Assembly (NCBI RefSeq): GCF_036010485.1 | Contig: NZ_CP108568.1 | Coordinates: forward strand, 558,001 to 622,000 | Direction of reading: 5' to 3' | DNA length: 64,000 nt | Origin: Streptomyces sp. NBC_01198 | GTDB taxonomy: Bacteria; Actinomycetota; Actinomycetes; Streptomycetales; Streptomycetaceae | Shown: in pieces, positions 50,976 through 59,953 of the stretch | How the letters are laid out: the number at the start of each line of letters is the position of its first letter | How positions within the stretch are numbered: the first letter of the stretch is position 1 | Position numbers and translations under genes: made by a program | Notes under the pieces: model-generated | The model's input: only the letters and a program-made list of their open reading frames with translations | Told to the model about the DNA's origin: nothing | Databases searched by the model: none

Positions 50976-52015
50976 TTGAGGTCCCTGCCCTGCTCGTCCC
51001 AGGCCCGCTGCTCGGCCTCCACCGCCATCCGGTCCTCGGCGAACACCCGCTCGGTGAAGCGCCGGATGAAGGGCGCCGCCAGCCGCATGGCGCCCGGGAT
51101 CCGCGGCTTCTCGATCATGAGCAGGCCGAAGACGTGGCAGGTCCGCTGCTCGGCGTCCTCGGGCACGTAGGCGACCCAGAGGGAGAAGACCGGGTGGTCG
51201 CCCTTCTCCGGGACCAGCTCCAGCGTCTGGTACGGGTATTCGGTGCGGATGGTCATGACGTCCGAGCTGTCGGAGCCACCGATCCCCTCGGCCGCCAGCA
51301 GCCCCGCACCGCGGTTCTTCTTGCCGCCGGCGTGGGTGAACAGGTAGCGGGCCTCCACCGACCGCGCACCGGTGTCGTAGCCGAGGAGTTCCGGCCGCAG
51401 CCGGCCGACGACGCCCCGGTGCAGGAACTGGTGGTTCATGTCGAGCAGGTTCTCGTGCATGAAGGAGTAGTGGCAGCGCACCGTGCGGGAGTAGGTCATC
51501 GTCTGGTGGCGCGGCGAGCCGAAGGCCGGAAGCCCGGGCAGCGCGGTGGTCTCCGCCTTCGCCGGGTCGCCGGGGAAGACGAACACCAGACCGTAGGCCT
51601 CGCGCACCGGGTAGGCGCGCACGCCCCGCGGCGGCCGGCCCACGCCCTTGGGCAGATAGGGGATCTGGGAGATGCGGCCGTCGCCGCGGTAGGCCCACGC
51701 GTGGTAGCAGCAGCGCAACGCCTCACCCTCGACCACTCCCATGCTCAGCGGCACCTGGCGGTGCGCGCACCGGTCCTCCAGCGCGTAGACGGTGCCGCTC
51801 TCGCCGCGGTAGAGGGCGATGCGCCGGCCGGCGAACGACGCCGCCAGCGGCTTCTTGCGCCGTACGCGCGCCGCCACCGCGACGGGGTACCAGAAGTCCG
51901 GGTTCGCGCCGACCCTGCGCAGGTCGGCGGGACCGTCGGGGCGGGGGTCCAGGGAGCGGACGCCCTCCGGCGCCGCGATACCGGTGGCGTCCCCAGGGGA
52001 CTGGGTGTCGGTCAT
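50855..52015 (-). CDS. Rieske non-haem iron oxygenase
   Basis: 386 aa. Rieske [2Fe-2S] site: DRCAHRQVPLSMGVVEGEAL, RCCYHAWAYRGDGRI (C-x-H and C-x2-H). Mononuclear iron site: ENLLDMNHQFLHRGVVG (D-x2-H-x4-H). Architecture resembles the pheophorbide a oxygenase/vanillate-demethylase-like group rather than dioxygenases with a beta subunit. No reductase gene adjoins it. Substrate unknown. Start at ATG 52015; the upstream open frame is non-coding-like. Convergent with and overlapping the MFS gene. Confidence 0.9.
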   Translation of the reverse strand: MTDTQSPGDATGIAAPEGVRSLDPRPDGPADLRRVGANPDFWYPVAVAARVRRKKPLAASFAGRRIALYRGESGTVYALEDRCAHRQVPLSMGVVEGEALRCCYHAWAYRGDGRISQIPYLPKGVGRPPRGVRAYPVREAYGLVFVFPGDPAKAETTALPGLPAFGSPRHQTMTYSRTVRCHYSFMHENLLDMNHQFLHRGVVGRLRPELLGYDTGARSVEARYLFTHAGGKKNRGAGLLAAEGIGGSDSSDVMTIRTEYPYQTLELVPEKGDHPVFSLWVAYVPEDAEQRTCHVFGLLMIEKPRIPGAMRLAAPFIRRFTERVFAEDRMAVEAEQRAWDEQGRDLNHEVFPLILDVREVLRANGVPLPAVPSGCGSAPDAGCASG

Positions 52016-52214
52016 CGGTCCTCCGTCGATCGCTGGCCATCGGCACGGCGCTTCCGGCAGCCGGACGCGCGGGCGGGCGCCGGCGGCCGGGTCCGCCGGG
52101 GAATGCCCGCCACGCCCAGCTTGGCGGGGGCCCGCCACCCCGTCGCACGCAGCGCGTCCGTACGGGTGGCCGCCCGCGCCCGCGGCGAGGGGGCGCCGCC
52201 GGCCGGCCCCCGGG

Positions 52215-52245
52215 TTGACCTTGCCCCTGGGGGAAGCGGCAGCCT
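52215..52245 (+). promoter_or_regulatory. MerR-type promoter/operator of the MerR-PP2C gene
   Basis: TTGACC at 52215 and CAGCCT at 52240 are 19 bp apart, the long spacer of MerR-controlled promoters. Between them lies CTTGCCCCTGGGGGAAG, an inverted repeat (CTTnCCC/GGGnAAG) close to copper- and oxidant-type MerR operators. Confidence 0.72.
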
Positions 52246-52284
52246 GGGCCGGGCCGGCCACGGGGGCCGGGACGAGGAGGACCG

Positions 52285-53409
52285 GTGCGGCAGCTGCTGA
52301 CGATCGGGGCGTTCGCGCGGGCCGCGCGGCTGTCACCGAAGGCCTTGCGCCACTACGACGAGCTCGGCGTGTTGCAGCCGGCCGTGGTGGACGGCGAGTC
52401 GGGGTACCGCTACTACGATCCCGCGCAGCTGGAGCGGGCGCGGCTGATCGCCTGGCTGCGGCGGCTGGGCATGCCGCTGGCCCGTATCCGGCGCGTGTGC
52501 GACCTGCCGGCGGCCGCGGCGGCCGCGGAGATCGGCGGTTACTGGGAGCAGGTGCAGGCCGAGACCGCCGCGCGCGGGCGGCTGGCCACCTTCCTCGTCG
52601 ACTACCTGACGGGAAGCGGCAGTTCGGTGGAGGCGCCCGAGGCCCTGCTCGGGATCCGCTACGCCGCCCGCGCCGAGTCGGGGCTGGTGCGCACCAGCAA
52701 CGAGGACACCGCCTACGCCGGCCCGCGGCTGCTCGCGGTGGCCGACGGGGTCCGCGGCCCGGGCGGTGACCGGGCGAGTGCGGCCGCCGTCGCCGCGCTC
52801 AGGCCGCTGGAGACGCTGGCCGTGCCGGCCGGGGACCTGCTAGGCGTGCTCGCCGACGCGGTCGACGCGGCGGACCGGACGATCGCGGACATCGCCGCGT
52901 CGACACCCGAGGGCGGGGCGGCGACCACCTTGACCGCGCTGGTGTGGTCGGGTTCCCGGCTGGCGCTGGTGCACATCGGTGACACCCGGGCGTATCTGGT
53001 GCGCGGCGGTGAGCTGTTCCGTATCACCCATGACCACACCTACGTCCAGTCGCTGGTCGACGAGGGCCGGCTGACCGTGGCGGAGGCGGCCTCGCACCCG
53101 CAGCGCGCCCTGCTGGTACGGGCACTGAGCGGGGCGGGCGGGGCCCGGCCGGAGCTGTCGCTGCACGCGGCGGCGGCCGGCGACCGCTATCTGCTGTGCT
53201 CCGACGGCCTGTCCACCGTCGTCCCCGACGAGGCGCTGCGCGAAGCGCTGTCGAGGCCTGACGGCCCGCAGCGGGTGCTCGACTCCCTGCTGGCCCGGGC
53301 GTACGCCGCCGGCGCACCGGACAACATCGCCTGCGTGGTCGCCGAGGTGGTCGCTCTCGAAGCACCCGCCGTGCCGGCCGGCGGCCGCGAGGACGGCGGG
53401 CGACGGTGA
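52285..53409 (+). CDS. MerR-family regulator fused to a PP2C-type phosphatase
   Basis: 374 aa from a GTG with GAGGAGG. N-terminus is a MerR DNA-binding domain: LLTIGAFARAARLSPKALRH, YDELGVLQPAVVDGESGYRY and MPLARIRRVCDLPAAA. From about residue 130 a PP2C Ser/Thr phosphatase follows: GLVRTSNEDTAYAGP, LAVADGVRGPGGDRASAAAV, LVHIGDTRAYLVRGGELFRI, YLLCSDGLSTVVPDEALREA and APDNIACVVAEV. Metal-binding Asp residues are all present. So a transcription factor is joined to an enzyme that could reverse Ser/Thr kinase signals. Overlaps the MFS gene by 4 bp. Confidence 0.88.
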   Translation: MRQLLTIGAFARAARLSPKALRHYDELGVLQPAVVDGESGYRYYDPAQLERARLIAWLRRLGMPLARIRRVCDLPAAAAAAEIGGYWEQVQAETAARGRLATFLVDYLTGSGSSVEAPEALLGIRYAARAESGLVRTSNEDTAYAGPRLLAVADGVRGPGGDRASAAAVAALRPLETLAVPAGDLLGVLADAVDAADRTIADIAASTPEGGAATTLTALVWSGSRLALVHIGDTRAYLVRGGELFRITHDHTYVQSLVDEGRLTVAEAASHPQRALLVRALSGAGGARPELSLHAAAAGDRYLLCSDGLSTVVPDEALREALSRPDGPQRVLDSLLARAYAAGAPDNIACVVAEVVALEAPAVPAGGREDGGRR

Positions 53410-54785
53410 GCGGGCCGGGCCTGCGGTCGCTGGGCGCCTACACCCTCGACCGGCGTCCGCTGGCCATCGCGGCGTACCGGCGGCTGTGGATCGCCTCGGT
53501 GGTCGGCGCGGTGGGCGGTTCCTTCAGCGTGGTGGCGATCCCGGCGCAGCTGTACGCGGTGACCGGCTCGTCGGCGGCCGTGGGCGGGTCCGCCGCGGTG
53601 TCGCTGGCCGCGCTGATCGTCGCGGCGCTGTGGACGGGGGCGGCCGCCGACGCCAGGGACCGGCGGACGGTGCTGCTGGCCGGCTACTGCGGTCTCGCAC
53701 TGACCTACGCGGGTCTGTGGGCGCAGGCGGCGCTGGGCGGGCGCTCGGTGCCGGTCCTGCTGGTGCTGGTGGCCTGCCAGGGCCTGTCCTTCGGCGCCGT
53801 CATGACGACGATGGGCGCGGCGGTGCCCCGGCTCGTCCCCGCCGACCTGCTTCCCGCGGCCACCAGCCTCAGCTCGCTGGTCCGGTACGCCGGGTCGATC
53901 CTGGGGCCGCTGCTGGCCGGCGTCCTGATCCCGGTGGTGGGGCTCGGCTCGCTGTACCTCCTGGACTCCGTCGCACTACTGGCGGTGCTGTGGGCGGTCG
54001 TCAGGCTGCCGCCGCTGCCGCCGCGCCCGTCCCGGGTGCCGCCGTCGCCCCTCGGCGGGTCCCCGTTCCGCCGGGCGCTGGGCGGCTTCCGTTACCTGGC
54101 CGCCAGCCGGCTGCTGGTGGCGGTGGTGGCGGTGGACCTCGCGGCGATGGTGTTCGGCATGCCGGCCGCCCTCCTCCCGGAGTTGGCGGCGCGCACCTAC
54201 GGCGGTACGGCGGGCGGCGGGCCGGTGCTCGGGCTGCTCTACGCCGCCTACCCGGCCGGCGTGTTCGCGGTCGGCCTGGTCTCCGGCACCTTCACCCGCG
54301 TCCGGCGGCACGGCGCCCTGCTGGCGGCCGCCGCCGGGGCGTGGGGCGCGACCGTCGTGGTCTTCGGTCTGGCCTCCCGGCTGTGGCTCGCGCTGACGGC
54401 GCTCGCCCTCGGCGGAGCGGTCAACTTCGTGCTGAGCACCTTCCGCAACGTCATCACCCAGGCGCTCACCGACGACGCCCTGCGCGGCCGGATCCAGGGC
54501 TCCCTCACCGTAGTGACCATCGGCGGCCCGCAGGTGGGGAATCTGCTGCACGGGTCGGCCGGGTCGGCCTTCGGCCCGCGTGCGGTGATCGCCGCGGGCG
54601 GCCTGCTCACCGCGGTGACGGTGGCCGTGATCGCCCGGGCCGTCCCCGAGTTGTGGCAGTACACCGCACCGGCAGGACCTCCGCGTACGCAGGACAGGAG
54701 CCCGGCGAGCGTCCCAACACGGCCGGAAACGGCGGGACTTGGGAGTGGAGTCGGTACTCCCCCGCCTCTTGAGCACCTTCCGTAA
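53406..54785 (+). CDS. MFS transporter coupled to the MerR-PP2C gene
   Basis: 459 aa with 12 hydrophobic helices. RRPLAIAAYRRLWIASVVGA, VAIPAQLYAVTGSSAAVGGS, TGAAADARDRRTVLLAGYCG (loop 2/3) and LTDDALRGRIQGSLTVVTIG fit the same exporter group as the MFS gene at 49.6 kb. The GTG start overlaps the MerR-PP2C stop by 4 bp. C-terminal tail Pro/Thr-rich. Possibly an efflux pump for the ligand sensed by the MerR domain. Confidence 0.9.
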   Translation: MSGPGLRSLGAYTLDRRPLAIAAYRRLWIASVVGAVGGSFSVVAIPAQLYAVTGSSAAVGGSAAVSLAALIVAALWTGAAADARDRRTVLLAGYCGLALTYAGLWAQAALGGRSVPVLLVLVACQGLSFGAVMTTMGAAVPRLVPADLLPAATSLSSLVRYAGSILGPLLAGVLIPVVGLGSLYLLDSVALLAVLWAVVRLPPLPPRPSRVPPSPLGGSPFRRALGGFRYLAASRLLVAVVAVDLAAMVFGMPAALLPELAARTYGGTAGGGPVLGLLYAAYPAGVFAVGLVSGTFTRVRRHGALLAAAAGAWGATVVVFGLASRLWLALTALALGGAVNFVLSTFRNVITQALTDDALRGRIQGSLTVVTIGGPQVGNLLHGSAGSAFGPRAVIAAGGLLTAVTVAVIARAVPELWQYTAPAGPPRTQDRSPASVPTRPETAGLGSGVGTPPPLEHLP

Positions 54786-54851
54786 CGGCGGCATGCTGGG
54801 ACCCCGCACCGGCGGCCGACACCGACCCGGCCGGCAACCGAAAGGACAACG

Positions 54852-55601
54852 ATGACTTCGTCCTCGTCCCCCTTCAACCGCCGCACCGTGCTGCGCGGCA
54901 CGCTGGCCGCAGGTACCGGCGCCGCGCTCGGGCCGCTCCTGCTGTCCGGGTCTGCGTACGCGTACTCGTGGTCGCGGACCCTCACCCAGGGGATGACCGG
55001 CGCCGACGTCACCGAGCTGCAGATCAGGGTCGGCGGCTGGGCGACGGGCAGCGCCGGGCACACCCGGGTGGCCGTCGACGGGGACTTCGGTCCCGGCACC
55101 GCCACCGCGGTCCGGCTGTTCCAGTCCGCCTACGGCCTGTCGTCCGACGCCGTCGCCGGTCCCGCCACGCAGAGCCAGCTCAACGCCCTGCAGCAGTCGG
55201 ACGGCTCGACCGTGCACTTCGACTTCAGTGAGTTCACCGACCGGGTGAGCGGCACGTTCGCCGGCGGCAAGGTCAGCGCGGCCGCCGCCAAGGAGAACGC
55301 CCGGCGCGCGATGTACAAGCTCGAAGCACTCCGCAAGAAGCTGGGCAACGTCCCCATCACCGTCAACTCCGGCTTCCGCAGCATCGCGCACAACGCCGAC
55401 GTGGGCGGCGCGAGCGACAGCATGCACCTGTACGGCACCGCCGCCGACCTCGACGTCCCCGGCGTGGCCAACAGGACCGTCTACCAGAAGGCGGAGACCT
55501 GCGGCTTCTCCGGCCTGGAGACCTACGCAGAGGACCACCAGCACGTCGACAGCAGGGCGGACCTGGGCCGCGCCTGGTGGTGGGAGGACGGCACCGTCTG
55601 A
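54852..55601 (+). CDS. Tat-exported peptidoglycan-binding M15 peptidase
   Basis: 249 aa. Tat signal NRRTVLRGTLAAGTGAALGP followed by SAYA cleavage. PG_binding_1 domain: LTQGMTGADVTELQIRVGGW, VDGDFGPGTATAVRLFQSAY. Peptidase M15A (zinc D-Ala-D-Ala carboxypeptidase) domain: ITVNSGFRSIAHNADVGGAS, DSMHLYGTAADLDV (H-x6-D) and EDHQHVD. It trims peptidoglycan stem peptides outside the membrane. ATG after GAAAGGACAACG. A perfect terminator follows. Confidence 0.9.
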   Translation: MTSSSSPFNRRTVLRGTLAAGTGAALGPLLLSGSAYAYSWSRTLTQGMTGADVTELQIRVGGWATGSAGHTRVAVDGDFGPGTATAVRLFQSAYGLSSDAVAGPATQSQLNALQQSDGSTVHFDFSEFTDRVSGTFAGGKVSAAAAKENARRAMYKLEALRKKLGNVPITVNSGFRSIAHNADVGGASDSMHLYGTAADLDVPGVANRTVYQKAETCGFSGLETYAEDHQHVDSRADLGRAWWWEDGTV

Positions 55602-55616
55602 CGGCGGGGCCGTGGT

Positions 55617-55646
55617 GGAGGGGCGGTCCGGCCGGACCGCCCCTCC
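55617..55646 (+). terminator. Terminator after the M15 peptidase gene
   Basis: Perfect 13-bp stem GGAGGGGCGGTCC/GGACCGCCCCTCC with loop GGCC, 15 bp past the stop. Confidence 0.8.
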
Positions 55647-55844
55647 GCGGTGCCGCCCCGGCGGCTCGCCCGGCCGACCCGGTGCCCCCCAAGCCGCGCC
55701 TCCGGCCGGTTTGTTGGCATTTGTGATTCAGTGTCCGGCGGGACGGCACCCTCGCGGCGCAGGCGGGGCCACCCGCGCTCCCCGGCGCCATCCCCTGGCC
55801 GCGAGCGGACGGTCCCCCTCCCCGCCAGCGAAAGGACACGCAGG

Positions 55845-56861
55845 ATGTCGAACCACTTCACCGGGCTCAACCTGGGCGCACCGATGGGGGACCAGAGGCT
55901 CGACCTCTGCGACCTCTACGCCTTCCAGGCCCCCGCCGACCCGTCGCGCACGGTGCTCATCCTCAATGCGAACCCGAACGCCGACGCCCTGCACCCCGAC
56001 GCCGTCTACCGGCTGAACATCGACAACGACGACGACGGTCTCACCGACATCGCGATCAGCTACGTCTTCTCGCCGCCCCAGGACGGCCGGCAGACGTTCA
56101 ACGTCTTCGTCGCCAGGGGCGACGAGGCGGCCGGTTCGGCCGAGGCCGTCGGGGAGCAGGTCGTCACCGACGCCGAGGTGTCGTTCGGCGCCGAGCCGGG
56201 CCGGGTCACCGCCGGTTCCCACACCTTCTTCGCCGGCGCGCGCAGTGACGCCTTCTTCTTCGACTTCGACGGCGTCAGCAAGCTCTTCGACACCAGCGGC
56301 GGGAGGAACTTCACCGCACCGCACATGGGCGGCAAGGCGCCCTGGACCGGCGTGGACTCCAACGTCGGCGCCAACGTGATGTCCACGGTGCTCGAACTGC
56401 CGACGAGCGAGCTCGGCGCCAACCCCACGATCCGCGTGTGGGGCCGGTGCAGCGTGCGCAAGGACGGCCGGCTCGTCCATGTCGACCGCGCCGGACACCC
56501 GTCGGTGTGCAGCTTCTTCAACACCGACGAGACGAAGGAGGAGTACAACGCGAGCGAGCCGGTGAACGACCGCGCGCGGTGGACCGATCAGTTCGTCCAC
56601 ATCATGGGCCACACCGGCGGTTACAGCCGGGAGGAGGCCATCGCGGCGATCGACGCGGACGGCCTGCTGCCGGACATGCTGACCTACGACCCCGCGAAGC
56701 CGGCCCGGTATCCCAACGGCCGCGTCTTCACCGACGACGTCATCGACCACCGGCTCGCGTTCCTCTCGAAGGGCGACATCCCGCCCACCGGCCTGTCACC
56801 GCACTCGGACGTCCTGACCGAGTTCCCCTACCTCGGACATCCGCACCCGGCGGCCAACTAG
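55845..56861 (+). CDS. DUF4331 family protein
   Basis: 338 aa, no signal peptide. SNHFTGLNLGAPMGDQRLDL, CDLYAFQAPADPSRTVLILN, RLNIDNDDDGLTDIAISYVF, FFDFDGVSKLFDTSGGRNFT and NVGANVMSTVLELPTSELGA are DUF4331 hallmarks. The Asp-rich NIDNDDDGLTD loop looks like a calcium site. Function unknown; homologues are common in actinobacteria. ATG with GAAAGGACACGCAGG. Convergent with the DJ-1/PfpI gene. Confidence 0.88.
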   Translation: MSNHFTGLNLGAPMGDQRLDLCDLYAFQAPADPSRTVLILNANPNADALHPDAVYRLNIDNDDDGLTDIAISYVFSPPQDGRQTFNVFVARGDEAAGSAEAVGEQVVTDAEVSFGAEPGRVTAGSHTFFAGARSDAFFFDFDGVSKLFDTSGGRNFTAPHMGGKAPWTGVDSNVGANVMSTVLELPTSELGANPTIRVWGRCSVRKDGRLVHVDRAGHPSVCSFFNTDETKEEYNASEPVNDRARWTDQFVHIMGHTGGYSREEAIAAIDADGLLPDMLTYDPAKPARYPNGRVFTDDVIDHRLAFLSKGDIPPTGLSPHSDVLTEFPYLGHPHPAAN

Positions 56862-56893
56862 GGCCCGGCCGGCGCGGCGCGCCGGCCGGGCCC
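56861..56893. terminator. Bidirectional terminator between DUF4331 and PfpI genes
   Basis: Perfect 15-bp stem GGGCCCGGCCGGCGC with its complement and loop GGC; the first base is the last base of the DUF4331 stop codon. Confidence 0.8.
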
Positions 56894-56931
56894 ATGGCCG
56901 CGACTCCGGGGACGGCCCTGGCGGCGCGCGG

Positions 56932-57498
56932 TCAGGGCGAGGTGACGAGGGCCGCCTCGACCTCGCGCAGGAAGTCGTCCAGGTCGTCCGGCGTCCGCGA
57001 GGTGACCAGCCGCCAGCCGTTCGCGTTGTCGCTGACCACCGGCCGGTCCACCCAGGTGCCGCCCGCGTTGCGGATGTCGGTCCTGAGGGACGGGTAGGAG
57101 GTCAGCGTCTTGCCGCGCAGGATGTCCGCGTCGACCAGCAGCCACGGGCCGTGGCAGATCGCCGCCACCGGCCGCTCCGACGACGCGAAGGCCTGGACGG
57201 CGCCGACCGCGGTGGCGTTCTGGCGCAGCGTGTCGGCGTTCAGCGTGCCGCCGGGCACGAGCAGCAGGTCGTACTGGGACAGGTCCACCTCGTCGAGCGT
57301 CAGGGTGGGCCGCACCTTCTTGCCTGGGTCCTTGTCACCGACCAGTGTCTGGACGGGGTCGGCCGAGGCGGCCGCCACGTCGACGTCCGCGCCGTTGTCC
57401 CGGAGATGGTCGACGGGGACGACGAGTTCGTCCTGTTCCACCCCGTAGTTGGTCACCACCGCCAGGACCCGGCGACCTCGCAGGTCGTCCTTCGCCAT
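56932..57498 (-). CDS. DJ-1/PfpI-family protein (YhbO-like)
   Basis: 188 aa. RRVLAVVTNYGVEQDELVVP with the conserved Glu, YDLLLVPGGTLNADTLRQNA, and the nucleophile elbow PVAAICHGPWLLVDA (Cys-His). ERPVAAICHGPWLL is typical of the PfpI/YhbO group, which have protease, chaperone or deglycase activity and protect from stress. TYPxxxTDIRNAGGxWVDxPVV pattern in the C-terminus fits. AGGAAGGGGACGACC before the ATG. Single gene. Confidence 0.92.
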   Translation of the reverse strand: MAKDDLRGRRVLAVVTNYGVEQDELVVPVDHLRDNGADVDVAAASADPVQTLVGDKDPGKKVRPTLTLDEVDLSQYDLLLVPGGTLNADTLRQNATAVGAVQAFASSERPVAAICHGPWLLVDADILRGKTLTSYPSLRTDIRNAGGTWVDRPVVSDNANGWRLVTSRTPDDLDDFLREVEAALVTSP

Positions 57499-57613
57499 GG
57501 TCGTCCCCTTCCTCTCGACTTCGTCTCGACTGCCGCCCCTCCTCTTTCCGGATTCCCGGCGCTCATGCGCGTCAGCGCCCGGCACCGCGGCCGGATCGGC
57601 GGGAGTGGCCCGG

Positions 57614-57856
57614 TCAGCGCTGCGACCGGCGGCGGGCGGCGCGAGCCGAATGACGGGTCTCGCTCCTGTCGGGCCGGTGCCACGAGTCGGCCCGCCGCTG
57701 CGGCGACCGCGGCGGCATCCGCCGGCGGCGGGCCAGCCTGCCGCCCCACCAGAATGCGGTGATGATCACGGCGAGCACGATGAGCCCGAAGATCACGGCC
57801 CAGGCCTCGCCGGCCGAGGACGCCAGATCGACGGCCTGCCGAGCTGCTGCGTGCAT
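57614..57856 (-). CDS. Small membrane protein, DUF6479-like
   Basis: 80 aa. One transmembrane helix, GEAWAVIFGLIVLAVIITAF, followed by WWGGRLARRRRMPPRSPQRR and a basic, Ser-rich tail. The WxxGxRxxxxxxxPPxxP pattern after the helix is seen in streptomycete DUF6479 proteins. GAGGCGTCTG before the ATG. Function unknown. Confidence 0.68.
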   Translation of the reverse strand: MHAAARQAVDLASSAGEAWAVIFGLIVLAVIITAFWWGGRLARRRRMPPRSPQRRADSWHRPDRSETRHSARAARRRSQR

Positions 57857-58079
57857 CAGACGCCTCCTCGGTACGGAGCTGCGCGGCGACCCGCGGTCAT
57901 CAAGCCCGCTTGTCCACCTGTCCACACCCCTACCCACCGCATTTCGTGCCTAACGGGATCAACCGGCCCACCGGAAGACGAGGAAAACAGTGATACGGGC
58001 GTTTTGCGGCCCTTCCTGGCGGTAAGCCGAAGGTCGTGGCGCCGCACGAGTCCCGGCGCCGGAGCGGAGGAGGTACCCC

Positions 58080-58337
58080 GTGACCACACCTGGTGGGCGC
58101 CGCTCAGGAACCGAGCCGGTCCGTGCCCGCTCGGCGCTCGGCCTGCGGCTGACGCTCTCGCTGTTCTTCGCGCCGCTCTTCCTCGCGGGCACCGGCCTGC
58201 TGGCCTGGTGGGCGGCGGAATCCGGGCCGGGGGACTCGCCCGGCAGGACGGCACTGGCCGTGCTGTCCGGGGTGTGCGCGTTCCTCTTCCTCGTCGCGGC
58301 CGCCGACGCGGCCGTCCTGCTGCACCGCAGGAAGTGA
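58080..58337 (+). CDS. Small membrane protein, DUF6343-like
   Basis: 85 aa from a GTG with GGAGGAGG. RSGTEPVRARSALGLRLTLS then LFFAPLFLAGTGLLAWWAAE and GVCAFLFLVAAADAAVLLHR, giving two transmembrane helices with the GTEPVxARSALGLR lead of the DUF6343 family. Function unknown. Divergent from the DUF6479-like gene. Confidence 0.78.
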   Translation: MTTPGGRRSGTEPVRARSALGLRLTLSLFFAPLFLAGTGLLAWWAAESGPGDSPGRTALAVLSGVCAFLFLVAAADAAVLLHRRK

Positions 58338-58408
58338 CCCGCGGCGCTTGCCGCAGGCGGCGGGGGTGGCGGGTGCATGGACCGGCGGTACGCGGTTAGC
58401 CGCATGCC

Positions 58409-59443
58409 ATGGCACCCCACGATCCCGAGAACACCCGCGCCCGCCGGCGGTCCCGTGACGACGAGGAGCCCGGCCCCGGCGCACGGGTGGTGGAGCAGCA
58501 GCCCGCAGGCCCGACCAGGCTTCCGGCGCGCTCGTGGTTCCGGGCGGTGCGCGGCACGTTCCGGGAGTTCCAGCTCGACGAGCTCAGCGACCGGGCCGCC
58601 GCGCTCACGTACTACAGCGTGCTGTCCGTCTTCCCCGCGCTGCTGGTGATGGTCTCGGTGCTGGGCCTCGCCGGACAGTCGGTCATCGACAAGGCGATCG
58701 TCGACCTGCAGGAACTCGCCCCGGGCCCGACCCGGGACACCCTCATCCAGGCGGTGCGCCAGCTCCAGGGCAGGTCAGGTCTCGGCTCGCTGCTCGCGGT
58801 GGTCGGCGTGCTGGTCGCGCTCTGGTCGGCGTCGAGCTACGTCGCGGCCTTCATCCGTACCGCCAACGTCGTCTACGACATGCCCGAGGGGCGCCCGATC
58901 TGGAAGGTGCTGCCGGTCCGGCTCGGCGTGACCGTGCTGCTGCTGGTGCTGGCCATCGCGAGCACCGTCATCGCGGTCTTCACCGGCGGTCTCGCCCGCC
59001 GGGTCGGCGGCTGGGTGGGGCTCGGGGACACCGCGCTGACCGTCTGGTCGATCGCCAAGTGGCCGGCGCTGGTGGTGCTCGCCACGCTGATGATCGCCCT
59101 GCTGTACTGGGCGGCGCCCAACGCCAAGGGGCGCGGTTTCCGCTGGATCACCCCGGGGAGCGTGCTGGCCCTGGTGATCTGGATGGCCGCGTCGGCCGGC
59201 TTCGCCGTCTACGTGGCGAATTTCGCGTCCTACAACAAGACGTACGGGACGCTCGCCGGCGCGGCGGTCTTCCTGGTGTGGCTGTGGATCACCAATCTGG
59301 CCATCACCCTCGGGCTGGAGTTCGACGCGGAGCTGGCCCGCGAGCGGGCGGTCGCCGGCGGCTACCCGCGAGGCAAGGAGCCGTACGTCCAGCCGCGCGA
59401 CACCCGGGCCTGGAGCGAGGAGGACCGACGGCAGATGGAGTGA
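58409..59443 (+). CDS. YihY/BrkB-family membrane protein
   Basis: 344 aa. Cytoplasmic N-terminus of 55 residues, then FQLDELSDRAAALTYYSVLS, VFPALLVMVSVLGLAGQSVI, a classic YihY opening, and IWKVLPVRLGVTVLLLVLAI, LYWAAPNAKGRGFRWITPGS, FAVYVANFASYNKTYGTLAG, VFLVWLWITNLAITLGLEFD. About six membrane helices. More typical of the family than the gene at 26 kb. Role unproven. Confidence 0.92.
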   Translation: MAPHDPENTRARRRSRDDEEPGPGARVVEQQPAGPTRLPARSWFRAVRGTFREFQLDELSDRAAALTYYSVLSVFPALLVMVSVLGLAGQSVIDKAIVDLQELAPGPTRDTLIQAVRQLQGRSGLGSLLAVVGVLVALWSASSYVAAFIRTANVVYDMPEGRPIWKVLPVRLGVTVLLLVLAIASTVIAVFTGGLARRVGGWVGLGDTALTVWSIAKWPALVVLATLMIALLYWAAPNAKGRGFRWITPGSVLALVIWMAASAGFAVYVANFASYNKTYGTLAGAAVFLVWLWITNLAITLGLEFDAELARERAVAGGYPRGKEPYVQPRDTRAWSEEDRRQME

Positions 59444-59522
59444 CACGCCCGCCGCTGTCCGAAAGTGCCCGAAAGCCGGCCCGGAACTGATTGAACCGGG
59501 CTGAACGGGCAGGCGTAAGGAC

Positions 59523-59714
59523 ATGAGTGTTCGTAGGAAAAGCGACATGTCCGACACACCCATGACCCCCGACCTCCCGCCCGTGGTGGAGGTGCCCGAC
59601 CTGCCGGTCGCCGGCACCACGCCCGAGCGGCCCGACCGTGACGGTACGCCCCGGTCGGCTTCCGACCCGGGACCCGCGCCCCGGCGCCCGCGCCGCGACG
59701 GCGACGCCACCTGA
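59523..59714 (+). CDS. Possible 63-aa proline-rich protein
   Basis: 63 aa, VRRKSDMSDTPMTPDLPPVV and EVPDLPVAGTTPERPDRDGT. Pro/Asp-rich, disordered. Upstream GTAAGGACA could act as ribosome site. No family recognised, so this may be a real small protein or a chance frame. Confidence 0.4.
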   Translation: MSVRRKSDMSDTPMTPDLPPVVEVPDLPVAGTTPERPDRDGTPRSASDPGPAPRRPRRDGDAT

Positions 59715-59953
59715 CCGCTCCCGCGGAGTACGGCACCCTGCCCACGGGGCAGAAATCATCCCGAAACGGCGGATACATGTTTGCCTCGCCATGCGGCGGT
59801 TAGCCATTGATGGGGAGGCGCGTCGGGATCGCCGACCGCCTCCGACCGCCCGCTGTCGACCGCCCGAGCGGCGACGGCGACCCGCGGCAGAGCGTCCCCG
59901 ACCGGCCCGGCAGGGCCCCGCCGGATGAGCCGCGGGGCGCCAGGAGGCACGGT

